The position numbers and the translations under genes were made by a program. 64,000 bases of DNA, taken from positions 248,001 through 312,000 of the forward strand of contig JAJHTX010000001.1 in assembly GCA_032164295.1 (NCBI GenBank), given 5' to 3'. Origin of the DNA: Inonotus obliquus. Lineage: Eukaryota > Basidiomycota > Agaricomycetes > Hymenochaetales > Hymenochaetaceae. Numbering within the stretch: position 1 is the first letter of the stretch; each line of letters opens with the position of its first letter. The notes under the pieces were generated by a model. The model ran no database searches. It was not told the origin of the DNA and saw only the letters and a list, made by a program, of their open reading frames with translations. Positions 1-11,418 of this stretch are shown in pieces.

Positions 1-2872
1 ACGTGTAGTGTCGACGCTGCGTAATTATGAATCTGACTGATCATTAGATTTCGAGTCGCCGCATCTGTGACGCTCGAAGCGGAGAACATCATCCATTCTT
101 TCGAAAAGTATCAGATCTGAGAGTGACAAAAAGAAGATGATTATGCCCACGTGTGGTGGTTCGACCGGAATTCACACGGTCTAACGGTATCCCGTAAGTT
201 GCGCCAGCTTCAAGAAGTCAATGCTTGTCTCCGTAAAGTCATGCATGCTACTCACATGCAACAGATGAATAAAACGACGTTAATGCATCATAGACAGAGT
301 CTTCCACGACGTTAAGCTGGAGCAATCTATCCGCATACAGATTATAGATGAGGCCACTCGAGTCCGAGTAAATGAGACCGTCACCAGACTCGTCTGGTGC
401 AAATACGTCATCCTGCCATTGTGAGATATACGAGATAACTTTTTTCTATCACACGGAACTCAGCCCTATTTGATGTGCGATAAACAATACGAAGTGGTAC
501 GAACATTGAACCGTTGTTCATCCTCCGTGACACCTGCTATCTCAGAAATCTTCGCCATGCAAGCTAGTCCGATGATGCCTTTCAGGATCAAATTAATTCG
601 GGCGCTTCTTGGAGTGTCCGGTTCTGAAATAAAATCGATCGAGTTTCTACGAAATTAAGCTTCTGCGTTAAGGCAGTTTGATGATCCTTCCTCACTGGTG
701 AGCCTGAGTCCATGTGCTGTTATCCAAATACTCGGCCCACCCTCGAAGCAGAGTATACTGCAACATCATCAGCTTCAGTCGATGTGTCGTAAACACCGAC
801 CTACATGTTTACTAAGTAAGGTTCCATTGCCAGACCTCTGTGTATATGCCAACACCATGATGAGCATATTCGCAGATTCTGAGTCAGCAGGGTCCGCAGT
901 CAGTCTGTGCGTGACTCTGCGCCACTAAAGGATATCGCTCACCTTCGACCCCATAATCGTGTGAGTTGTTAATGCCATCCGCCGTGGCGTTTGGGTATGC
1001 GGTTCCTGTAAACCATGAACCTATGTTCGATTTACGCAATCACAGATAGCACCAACCAATGTTTCTTGCCGCATAATTCAGTATGTAAGCGGAGGAATCT
1101 TGAACTTGAAGAAGTGGCGAAAGTAAATATCCGATAAGTTCAGGATTCAGATATAGGAATGCCGGAAAGGCCGCGTAGAGTGTATCAACGGTATTCACAC
1201 TTTGAGATGTTCTGCAGCATGGAAGCATTGGTATTAAAATACCGTCGTAGGCGGAGGAGATTGACGTACCCTAAAATATCCGTTCCAATGTTGCCCATAT
1301 TCTTCATAAACGCTTTGACGTCCATGATGTTCCAGGATCCGTCACTGGATTGCGTAATGGTGATGTCCATCGAACCCATCACTTGACGCGCAGTCAGGGA
1401 AAGTAACTCTGCATATTCGGGAGAGTATTGTTGCCCCGCTTCACGTAGTTGAGAATCAAAAGACTCGGCAAAGGATTGTGCTCGGGGAAAGTCATCCAAG
1501 AATGCCCTCAACTAGATAGTGCATTAATATATTTTATGAGAGATGCCAAAAAATGGGATACATGATCGGACGTACCGCAGATTCTACATCAGGGTAGCTG
1601 GATAAGAAGTACGGGTATCGATCTTCGAGGATGGTCCCCGCCTTGTATTGGATCGAAGGGCTGCGTGAGATACCCAGGGCCCAAACAGCTGGCTGTGGGG
1701 TGGACTCCACTTCCCCCCAATCGATGGCGATCCCTAGAGTTGTCCAGTTCAAAGAGCTATACTCGGTGTAAGCTGGTGTGTCCTTCAGCAATGTCCAACG
1801 ATATGTTCTCTTACTCCATGACTGGACGAGGACCTGGTTGGGTTGTATTACCCAAGATTCTGCTAGAGTTTGCCGCGTCGGGACGAATGATAGTATTATT
1901 CGATATTGCCCATGAAATATCTGCACCGTCAATCTATTGCATCGTTTGAGGGCTTGATAGGTATATCACTTTTAATGGTGGCACTTTACCTTCTTAAACG
2001 CGTAGTATTCCGTGGTGTCTTGTGCGAAGGTAAGGGCTTCCGAATGTTTCCTCCTCGTCTCAAGCTGCATAGAAAGGATAACGTATTGGTCATCGACAAA
2101 ATGCGTCCATTGAACAAGTTGAGAAGTTTGTCCCGTGATAAACTCTGGTTGGAGAAGTACTGGGTCAACTAACAGGAAAGATGGCATGAATAGTCGCTCA
2201 CCGCCAGTTATGTCAGTGTACATTCTTAGACTGTGTGTGTCCCCGTCGGTAGATACTGCAGACATTGCCAAATAGGAGAATGGAAGAGATTGTCTGACAA
2301 GGTCAAGAGGCTAAACGAAGGAGACATTAGCTTGATGAAGTCTGGACTGATTGATAGCAGTGTTAATCACCTCTATGGTACTAAGAAATGATGCATTGAT
2401 TTGCATCCCACCTGCATTAAAGACGAAGGTGGTCCGAGTTGGAGTAAATTCAACGGCAACTTGTTCCGCAGCTGCAACAACTGAAGTTTCTGAACCGGAA
2501 CCTCCGGAGATCCTGTAGGCAGTTTCATCGACCACGGCGAGCATGTACCATCCAGCAATCTAATTAGCAAGTTAGATAATCAAATAATTCAAAGAAGTCG
2601 GCGGACCTCCATGTATGGATGACACGCGACGTAGGAGAAAGACGAGAAGTACGTACGAAGGTTAAGTTCCAGTTACGTGGCCAATGATCACTGAGCGGTC
2701 GCATGTCATCCCCTCCTTGAGTGAGCCAAAAGTTCAGGTAAGGGGAACGAACGGCAAGGGGAAATGCTGGGGGACTGAAGGGCGACGCGGACCACCCGGT
2801 GGGCCCATTCTGTGCAGATGTGCAAGCTATACAGAGGGAAAGAAGAAAAGTCCGAAAGAAAAAATTGAGCAT
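1..2872 (-). CDS. Secreted glutaminase-like protein (GtaA / DUF5127-DUF4965-DUF1793 type), 3' part missing
   Basis: The start at 2872 opens a hydrophobic signal peptide (MLNFFFRTFLLSLCIACTSAQ). The N-terminal domain then reads FPLAVRSPYLNFWL, and a following exon gives IAGWYMLAVVDETAYR. Later exons give FLSTIEVINTA, STDGDTHSLRMYTDI, a block ending VWALGISRSPSIQY, the helical-domain segments FLDDFPRAQSFAESFD and YAAFPAFLYLNPEL, and then TAYPNATADG joined to NMLIMVLAYTQRSG. Further left come LKGIIGLACMAKIS, GLIYNLYADRLLQL and YGIPLDRV. This order matches fungal glutaminase A-like secreted proteins, which convert glutamine to glutamate outside the cell. At least nine short introns interrupt it. 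The last readable segment (MMFSASSVTDAATRN) reaches base 1, so the C-terminus lies outside the window. Family assignment is firm; actual glutaminase activity is inferred from the family. Confidence 0.85.
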
Positions 2873-3847
2873 GCGAGTGGATGTGAGAGTGGAAGTGAGC
2901 TTGGGTTGTATCCTTGGGTTGGTCAAATCAGGCGATTCAACGAACGACTGTAGTAGTCTGTGAGTGATGCCTTTTTCATTGTTCAGCACGGAAGAAATGA
3001 ATGATGGACAGCGCTTGTACGGTAAGACTACCTTTCTTTGTCGTAAATCCGAGCCATCAACAACAGGTCCTTAGTCCTTACTACCGTTCCTGACTAGAAT
3101 ACTATCACTCCTGCTCGCTCCTGGAGCATGGCTGGATTGACTTTCACCTACACCTAACGTGCTGAGGGGGGCATAAGTCACAGTACTAATGCCCGTACCT
3201 TACCAAGAGACTGACCTTCCCCTCACCCGAATGCCGACGCAAAAGGTCTATCGCATTTGGATCAGGTCATCGACTTAACTCCTGAGACTCATTGTCGGTG
3301 CATTGGAAAGTCAGTATTATAAATCGCCAAAATTTACGACAGTATTATCGTATACTCAACTCACCTTCGAAATGACCAAGGAGCTCGGCTGCTCACGCCA
3401 GAGCGAAGCGTGTCCAAGACATACATTACGTAATGAACTACTCTATTGCTCCGTCGTCGTTCGTCGGCGATGATGATCGAAACCCTCTCACAGTTCGACG
3501 AGACTCGTCGGAGAAGCCCAAAGTATGCGCGCGATATGAATATCGAATTGTGTCGGCTGATCATCAACCTGCTCGTGTCGGATAACTCGACGACACTCGA
3601 GCTGTTTGTTGGTCAAATTTGGACGGCGAAAATGTCTGTGGTATCGTCTTTGGAATTCGGTCCATGGCACGTTCTGTCATATCTATTCTCCCTCAGCGTG
3701 CAACGAGTCGACTATCTCGACCGACAACCGCAGAAATCATGTGACGATGAGACTTCGTTCCTTGTAGGATCATGATGCACAGCTTCGCCCCATCGTCTCT
3801 CATACCTACCTACTTATCAGCTCCCTCTAGAAGTTGCCAACAGTGCT
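2873..3847. other. Divergent intergenic region
   Basis: This spacer separates the minus-strand glutaminase-like gene from the plus-strand gene starting at 3848, so it should hold both promoters. An open frame of 109 codons (3446-3775) shows no recognisable domain or splice context. No other structure was found. Confidence 0.5.
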
Positions 3848-5513
3848 ATGAAGGCAGCTGATTTCAATGACCCACTAGATGTACCATCTGATGCTCCGCC
3901 GGCGTACGAGGATGTCAGTCCACTAAGTTCATCGAATCGCACACCATCCATTAACGAGTACGGGGGCACTTCTGTTGAGAAACCCCGGGCTGACTCATCC
4001 AGTAGTACGAACGAACCTGTCTTGTTCCGCAATACTCATTCGATTCGATCGGGTCCATCGTGTCCGAAAGCCAAGGTTGTATCCGCAGTTGCATCCCCAA
4101 AGGTCCAATCCGACATACGGGAGACAGTCAGTGGACTCATACGGAACGTTGTCCATGATTTTGCGAGTGGACGGCTTAATCTCTCGGAAGCCCTTGGTGT
4201 CTTGGAGAGTTGCGCTGGCGCTTGCACAGCCAATTCACTTTCCTTAGCGCCAATTTTGCAGGAGAGAACCATCGAAGGACGGTCTGCGGTTTATTGGGGT
4301 ATCCTGTCTAAATCAACTGTTGGCAGAAGTTCAAGTGGTGTGGACGATATTTCGAAGGATACATTCCTACTGGAACTCTTGTCAAGAGCTGCGCCGCTTT
4401 CAGCCATCGGAATATCCGAACTTCGCTCCGCTTGTCTTGCTGCATCAGACAATTCGCTGTTCCAGCGGCTACGCTCCATTGCTGGGCTTGTTCCACTAGC
4501 CGGTTCAGACCGTATGTTAGCTGTTGGACTTGGAGTATGTACGCCGACAGACCCGAATCAATCAGGCGTGGAGCGAAGGGCAGGAAGTTACAAAGGAAAG
4601 GAACCCACATATGTCTTTGGCGATGTCGCTGAGGTTATCGAAGGAGATAAGGGGCTGGAAGAGGAGTCATTCAAAGTGAAACTTCAGTTGAAGCTGTTCC
4701 AGCGTCGGATGCGAGTATCGGGAGCTGTAGCTTCTGAGTTCATTGCCCGAGGTACTTCTACATCTTGCTTATCATCAGAGGACATCATCTGAACTGGAAA
4801 TCTTTCATGTAGGACGTATCTGGCTTTTAATCTTCTTCGTGGTGCCGAAGACATTTAATTCATCAGTACACCCAGCTGGCTTATCAAGTGGCAGAGCCTC
4901 CGTAGATGCGTCATCAACAATTCCGGGAGCCGTACTCGAAGCATCACGATCTCGCAGACTCGCGCCGGGTACATGGGCCGTTGCGCTAGCGATGCTGGAA
5001 GGGAGCATGCAATGCTACGCGGAGGCGCGACTTATCATTACTGCACAATTGCCCTCGCAAGATTTGCTTTCTTCATCAAACGAGCATCTCAATACAAAGC
5101 AACCGATCACCCTTAACCTCACCTCTTCTGGCTCAAGCCCCCTCATCGCCCTTCCTCCTGACTATGCGTGCGAAATGCCCTCGGATGACCAAAGAAAACG
5201 AGATCGTACGAAGTCATTGGCGCAACGAAGAGCGGCTGCAGCTTTGGAACATCAGCAAGCACCTTCTTGGCCATCAGAAAGGGTGCTTTTCGCGGGACTT
5301 GATGGGCCAAGCGGGACACAGGCGAATGGACGTGAGTTGATGTACGAGTACGTGTTTGTTTTCCTTTGCATATACGACATATTGTCCCTTACGCGACTTG
5401 TTTGTTAGCGGGTGTTCTTACATTGCTTCTGATGGAACTCTGCATGCTATTCTCGAGATGCGCCTCAGCACATCGCCTTCCGGATCAAGACTATCTGACT
5501 GCGTCGTCTGTTG
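3848..5513 (+). CDS. Uncharacterised basidiomycete protein with PPAY N-terminus
   Basis: I do not recognise a named family. The protein starts MKAADFNDPLDV and soon carries a PPAY (PPxY-type) motif in an acidic, Ser-rich disordered segment. A helical region follows (IRETVSGLIRNVVHDFASG, then LLSRAAPLSAIGISELRSAC and FQRLRSIAGLVPLAG). A first intron runs from 4752 to about 4811, joining RMRVSGAVASEFIARG to RIWLLIFFVVP, with phase-compatible sites. A basic segment (KRDRTKSLAQRRAAAALEHQ) precedes a second donor at 5332. The last exon is uncertain: the phase-compatible acceptor at 5408 leads to a stop at 5701. A neighbouring frame (YIASDGTLHAILEMRLS, stop at 5513) looks more protein-like, and I used it as the end. 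PPxY motifs commonly recruit WW domains, for example in Rsp5-type ligases; that is only a hint here. Confidence 0.6.
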
Positions 5514-5857
5514 ATTCTTCAACCCCGGTATCGCAATCAAAGGTCACAAGTACACTAGCCTCCCACTTGGAATCCACTTCCAGGCGACTCTTTTTCACAC
5601 GCACGGCGCATCCGAATGCTTTAAATCAATTCTCAGTTCTATACTGGGCAAATCGGCGATCGCCTCTGTTGTGGTTGTGTGTGACAGTTGTTGACATGTG
5701 ACACTTCGTGTTTGTCACGGTCAGCTCTGTACTAATAACGAGTCGCGTCGTCTCTTTTTCAGCATTTCCCCCTTCCTTCTTCCCTCCATCATCCACCCCA
5801 CCTTGAACTTTTCTCTGTTCCAAGTCTCTGCTTCCCTCTCATCTTCGCATCTCCAGA

Positions 5858-6381
5858 ATGTCCAAAGCCACTACACGTAAGTATATATCGTTCATTATGG
5901 CTATCTTGCCACAGCTAATCATATTTGGATGTTAGAAACAACTACCAAGGCTGCGACACGCAAGGCCAACACCAGGACCAAGAAGACCGACGGAGAGCGT
6001 GCGTTTTGTCTGCATTGGCTCTTCGATTAAATAGTTACCAAGTTGTTTAACAGCAAAAGCAAAGCGTGCTCCAAGTGCTTACAACATCTTCATGAGCGAG
6101 CAGCTCAAGATCTGGAAGGGAAATAATCCCGATAAGCCGATCAAGGAAGGCATGACTGCTGTATGTTGCAATTTCGTCCAGTTGCATGCACGATGTGTCG
6201 ATGATTTAATTGCTTCTTGTAGGTTGCGGCACTATGGCGCGAGTCACCCTTGAATCCTAAATGTGGTCAAGCGCCTGCAGAGCCGAAAGCTAAGAAAGTG
6301 CAAGTAGACAAGGAGAACTCGAAGAAGCCGCGCTCTAGGAAGGCCAAAGCCGATGGGAAGGGTGATGAAGCTAACGAATGA
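5858..6381 (+). CDS. Small HMG-box-like nuclear protein
   Basis: Four exons (5858-5876, 5936-5998, 6054-6160, 6223-6381) splice in phase to a 115-residue protein. The N-terminus is Thr/Lys-rich (KAATRKANTRTKKTDGE). The core reads KRAPSAYNIFMSEQLKIWKG, then NPDKPIKEGMTAVAALWRESP and NPK. That is the start and middle of an HMG/YABBY-type box, a DNA-bending fold of chromatin proteins. The tail is basic (KKPRSRKAKADGKG). The box is short compared with canonical HMG boxes of about 75 residues. A role as a small abundant chromatin-associated protein is inferred; the family resemblance is clear, the exact function is not. Confidence 0.75.
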
Positions 6382-7066
6382 ATGGTACGCGGCTTCACTT
6401 GTTGAGTATATGCGCTGCATCACATGACATTTTTTCTCCTTTAGCTCCTCGTTTGACCCGTGCTTGTTCTGCGCCTTCACATTCCGCTCTTCCGATAACT
6501 TACTCGTACCGCGTCCATTCTCTGCCTCTGTTCTAGTGTCTGGTGTCATGCGACACCATGCGTTTCTGAACGTAGCCCTTGACACCTTGCTCTTAATTTA
6601 ACTGTTGCCTTTATTGACTCTGACCTGATCTGTTGTTATATGCATGAATGTACGCATGTATAATAGAACATGGCACGTCTCGCAGTGCTTGTAACTCACT
6701 AGACTTGTTCTCTTATTGGTCGGTTTCGTGAAGTTTCGGATGTCCGTCGCAGGAGAATGATACTGTAAAAGAAAGCACAACATCATGAAGGTAAAGACGA
6801 GATCACTGTCGATACAGTCGGAAACAGGCAGGTTTACAGACGAGGGGACTGAGATGGAGGTAACACGGCGGCAGTGAGGGTACGGTAAAAGTGTGAATTG
6901 TGACATCAGTGTGTCCGCGACGAAGGACACAAGATTGAAGATAATCAAACAAACACGATCCTGTCTTAAAGATTAGAGTGGTCAACGCAAACCCAAAATA
7001 AGAGTGAATGGTAGATCTGAAACAATCAGAGAAACGGGTTGATGAACGGGAGGACGATGGCTAGTA
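6382..7066. other. Convergent intergenic region
   Basis: This is the 3' flank of two convergent genes. I see T-rich stretches consistent with transcript ends and no supported gene. Short open frames on the minus strand have no domain signature. Confidence 0.5.
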
Positions 7067-9957
7067 TTAATCGTCGAATAGTCCACTCGAGCGTACGAAC
7101 GGTGTGTTACCAAAGGCAGTCCGTGAGGCGGGTCGACCTCCGCCTGTTCCGCCACTCATTAACGAGGTCTTACGGCTTCGCCCAGACTTGGCATGTGGAC
7201 CCGGGGTAATCGAGCCTGAGCGGGAGGGATGAGCGGATGCCGAAGAGGAGCCAGGGAGAGGAGCACGTCGGGGGGAGTAGGGAGGATCTTCTGTCGCAGC
7301 TGCTGAGGATGAAGGAGGTCGAGGAGGGATGAAACCTGTTGGCGTGCCGGATCGGCGGTGTAGACTTTGGGAGATACTCCCAGGTGTGTGTGGACCGCTG
7401 AGAGACTCGTCGAACGTTCTGGCGCGCGGTGTCCGTGCTCGGTATTCCGCTTCGTCGTCAGACTCTAGCTCTAGGGAGGGGTTCATTACGGGATCGTCGA
7501 ATGCACTTGCATGTCTTCCAAGGTTATCTACGCTTACTCCGGCAGGCTCTCTCCTGTGGCCATGCTTATGTCCGTGTCCGTGTCCGTGTCCGTGTCCATG
7601 TCCGTGTCCGTGTCCGTTCATATGTCGGTTTCGATGATGGTCTCCTGAGAAGTAATCCGCAGCACTACCAGGACGGACAGGTGGCATTCCGGACTGAGGT
7701 GCAGAGCCTCTGAAAGGCATCCCTGTAGTCATTCTTGGAGACGGAGGACTTGCGAACCCTGCTACACCCGGATCTGGCGAACCTGGACCGCTAATACCCG
7801 AACCACCCATAGTAGGACTACCGTACATGAAGCCTGTTCGTGATGATGGCCTTTGGGGATGTACCATACCTTGAGAGTGCGGATGTTGTTGTTGGTGAGG
7901 GTGTGTAGGCATCCCTCCCCACCCTGATGTCTGGGATACCGTTGCATCAGGCAAAGGACTGTCCGAGTCTATGAACGGAGACATGTGAGAAGGGAGCGTT
8001 ACCCCAGTCGCCAGTGAGTCAACACTTTCTGGACGACTAGGTGGCTCAATGCTGATGACTGTTTCACCCCAAGTATGGACAAGTCAGGTCACTGGGTGAT
8101 AAAGTTAAGATATAGACTTACCAGGGATGCTTGATGAGCTCCCAGCACTCATTAGAGGTAACCTCTGAATTCGAGAGACACTAGAGGGAGTCGGGAAGGC
8201 CCTTGGTGAAGACGTGGAGGAACTAATCGAGGCCGGCCGGCGACGTTGGGACTCTCGAGCACGAGAACGCGCAAATGCTGCTGCAGAAGCCGGAATGGAG
8301 TCGGCAGCCGATGGAGGACGATCCGGAGGAGAGAAGCGCTGGCCAGATCCCGGAGCCGGACGGGGAACAATCTAAGCACGACTATCAGAAACATAGAGGA
8401 TATGCAAGATGCCAAAAAAATGCATACTGTTTCTTGTTGAGGTAAATCATCCCTGCGACGCAAGATCCGGGATGGTGGGCGTTGCCCAAGGTTATCGCCA
8501 CCGGATGACTCGGTGGAGGAACTATTGCGGGAGTATATGCGAGTGGCAGACGCAGTTGCTCTCGCAGCTGGGTCGTCTAAGCTGTAGTGCCTTGCATGAT
8601 GTGGAGGCTGGGGATAGGAACGATGGTGAGAACCCTGAGTAGAGCGTGGGCGGCTTGTCTGAGAGGAGGGAGGACGGGGAGGGATGATTGGTCGTGACAT
8701 TGCTGGCGTTGGCTGACTTGGAGACGCCCCGTGCATGGGAACGGGCGAGCGGATGATGATATGGTCCGGGACTGGGTTGATATGCAGGTCTTGTGCCGGG
8801 GGTGGTACTGGATCGAATTCGTCATGAATAGGAAATCCGTGAATTGCGCCCGGCGTCTCAACGCGACGCGAGAGAACTGGGTAAGAGGCAGGAGGAGGGA
8901 CCGGTAGCTGTTGCAATGGTGTTTGCGAGTGTCTGCTTGGAGGCGTTACATTCTGACGAATAACATCTGGGACAGGCGTCCTGGTGCCTTGAAGCCTTCG
9001 TAGCGCAGACATCGGAGTCTCTGAACGACGAGCCGTCGGGGTTGGGGCTCTGCGTGATAAAACGGGGGCAAAATCTGGTGGCGGGACAGGGAGCGGGACA
9101 TTTGATGTTGGCGTCCGCAGGATAACGTCGTCATCGTCATCCTCTACTAATGGGATACTCACTCGTGGACTCGATCTAGTCGTAGGTGGGACACCATAGC
9201 GGGACTCATGTAGTCCCTCTCTTCGACCCTCCTCCCTAGCACGTCTCACTGCCTCGCTTAGTCTCAATTTCTCCACTGCATGTTTTAGCTTCCTTGTGGC
9301 CTGTTCAGCCCGAATGCGATCAGCATCACTTGCTGCTGCGATGGCATTCGCCTCCTCCAATTGTCGTTGTGCATTTTCGAACTGTAATTTGTAGGCCTTC
9401 AGCTCTGCTTGCGCCCTTGCAGCGTCCTTCTGGACACTAGCACGCGAAAGTGCGAGAGCTTTCAGGCGTTCTGCTGTTTCATAAGCGGTATGTTCGGCCT
9501 CCACGGCACGGCGTGACTCTTCGCGAATGATGTCGTAGGCACGCGTGAGTTGAACCTCGGTGCTTGTGTCTACCTCGAGCTTCTCATGAATCAGAGCTCG
9601 GACAAGGTCGCGTGCTGTCGAACCGGAGTTCTTGCGGCTGCGCTTCGCAGAAGAAGTTGTACGCGAGCGACTTGTTAGACGAGACTTGGATGCAATGTCT
9701 GAGTCTACGTAGTGCTGAGGCTGATTCCGTGAATGGGATAAGGAACCTGGGCCGGCTGGTGCAAAGCGGGGGTCATCAATGTGGATATACTTTGAGGGAA
9801 AACGATGAAAGTCGGGGTCAGGGTCGTGAATGCGCTCTGAGGCAAAGTCACTGTCGAAGTTACTTGGTCTTAGGAATCAATCAGTACGCTGTACGAGTGG
9901 AAGGAAAGGATGGGCATACTCTCTGAAGCGCGAGTAGACCTCCGTTGATGGGGACAT
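7067..9957 (-). CDS. Large disordered coiled-coil protein with His-Gly repeat
   Basis: The start at 9957 (MSPSTEVYSRFRE) is joined across a short intron to PSNFDSDFASERIHDPDPDF, and the frame then runs left to a stop at 7067, giving roughly 900 residues. An Arg/Ser-rich segment is followed by a charged helical stretch (about 9500-9200: ESRRAVEAEHTAYETAERL, then AELKAYKLQFENAQRQLEEA) that should form a coiled coil. The rest is Pro/Ser/Arg-rich and probably unstructured. Introns lie near 8375-8428 and 8070-8125; their phases fit (QQET joined to IVPRPAPGSG; SSSIP joined to VISIEPPSRP). The C-terminal third carries a His-Gly tract (7571-7618) and ends SSGLFDD. No catalytic domain is visible. Function unknown; a scaffold or cytoskeletal adaptor is possible but speculative. 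Confidence 0.75.
7571..7618. repeat. Coding hexanucleotide tandem repeat (tccgtg)n
   Basis: Eight consecutive six-base units (tccgtg, one tccatg, the last tccgtt) lie in frame on the minus strand and encode alternating Gly-His residues inside the gene at 7067-9957. Flanking codons add more His/Gly, extending the tract. Confidence 0.9.
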
Positions 9958-10224
9958 GGAGGAGAAAGGATGATGTATTGTGCACTCACGACCGGTGCGT
10001 GTCGTCTAGATCATGCTAAGGATCAATGAAATGAAATTAAGCCACAAAAATAATGATGAGATCGATTCTACTTGTGGGAACTACCTTCCGTATAAGTATG
10101 ACTCATCCATACCTGTTCGTGCTCCTTACACTTTCTCTGACCAACTGGGTAAGACTAGTATCATTTCCCTCTATCAAGTCTTGATAAAGTACCCCGTATA
10201 ATTGTTTTGGTGAACTCGTCAACA

Positions 10225-11175
10225 TTATCGCTTGACAATGCTCGCTGCAGCAATTCCAGTGTTCAGTCGTCGGAGAGTTTCCTCGTCGAATATCCCATAC
10301 CCTTTATCGCAATCTTGTGATGCTTGTCTTGCCCTGGACTGAGTGCCTACCCCGTTATCTGCATGTTTTGGATGCTCAACACGATGTCGATGACCTTTAT
10401 TAATGTCAGGTCTCCCTGGTTGGTTAACAAGTCTACGTACCTGATCATCCGCTTCGTGCGGCTTCCTTGACTGACTGGGATGGTCAGCACAACGCCATCG
10501 CTTTTTTCGAAGCCCGCCCGTAAGCGGACGTTGTGTTCGCTGAAATACTGAGAATAGAGCAAGGCTGCTTGTATAGCAGACAACCTTCTCACCAAGGGAT
10601 TGGTTTTTACCCCTGTGCGTTTTCCTTTGAGTTTTGATGATGCTGGACCAGGAGGAGGGAACCTATCAATGTGAAAGAACTGGCCGTCTGGAGTTATTTT
10701 TAACGCCAACTATGCGGAGTTCTTGCAGGAAAGTTATTCAAGAGTGTCGTGGAAGGGTACCACTTCTCGCGTACTGCAGTGTACTGAGACTGAAAAATAT
10801 CCCCGGGACCAGAAAGTAAGTACTTGCATGCTCGGCGATCGTCTTTCGGAGTCTACTGAAAAGCCTTGGTCGTCCAGGATTTTGCATTGCTTATTCAGGT
10901 GCCAGTGACAGGAACGCGTCTCGACACAGGTTGTCCAGTCTACGATCGTTCGTCTTCTAGATCTCTTCCACATCGTTCAACGAGCTTCCTATGGGTATAA
11001 CTCGGACAGTCCGGAGATCTCTGGCCTCAGAACCCATGCGCCTATTGGCGTCAGCATTAATGTTGTTTAGGCGTCCAACTTTCCGATCTCTACAAAAGAG
11101 CGACACTGCTGAGCGATAAGGAGCCTTCAAACAAATGATATTCCATTTCAAACGAATGGTGCTGGCACGTAACAT
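10225..11175 (-). CDS. Unassigned multi-exon candidate gene
   Basis: I do not recognise this. A possible start at 11175 (MLRASTIRLKWNIICLK) opens a basic N-terminus that could be a mitochondrial presequence. The frame ends after SSLNDVEEI, beyond which the splice pattern is unresolved. Further left a long segment reads LALKITPDGQFFHIDRFP, then RRLSAIQAALLYSQYFSEH, then GVVLTIPVSQGSRTKRMIR. A last segment, YGIFDEETLRRLNTGIAAAS, ends at a stop at 10225. The overall order loosely suggests a small mitochondrial protein such as an initiation-factor-3-like protein, but no diagnostic motif supports it. It could also be a decaying gene. Confidence 0.3.
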
Positions 11176-11418
11176 TCTTGGTTGGCAAAGGACGACACTA
11201 CGAACCATTTGCTGTCTGATGTGCGCTGTGTCCGCCACATACTACATACTCGGAGCCGTAGGGTGGCGGGCCGGGCCGGTCCGCTTGAATATAAATGCAA
11301 ATAAAATAAATGATATAATAATATGTCGGAGGGCGGGACAAGCGTACGTGTGACTGCCGTAGACACACAGTGACCGACTACTTTAACCCCCTCATCCACC
11401 ACATCTCCCCCCGCCCGC

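Noticed and set aside
3446..3775. Plus-strand open frame of 109 codons upstream of the PPAY protein
   Set aside because: No domain, no splice partner, and it overlaps equally long frames on the other strand.
7329..7713. Plus-strand frames with Cys-Pro or Arg-Val repeats
   Set aside because: They are antisense readings of the His-Gly repeat in the minus-strand gene.
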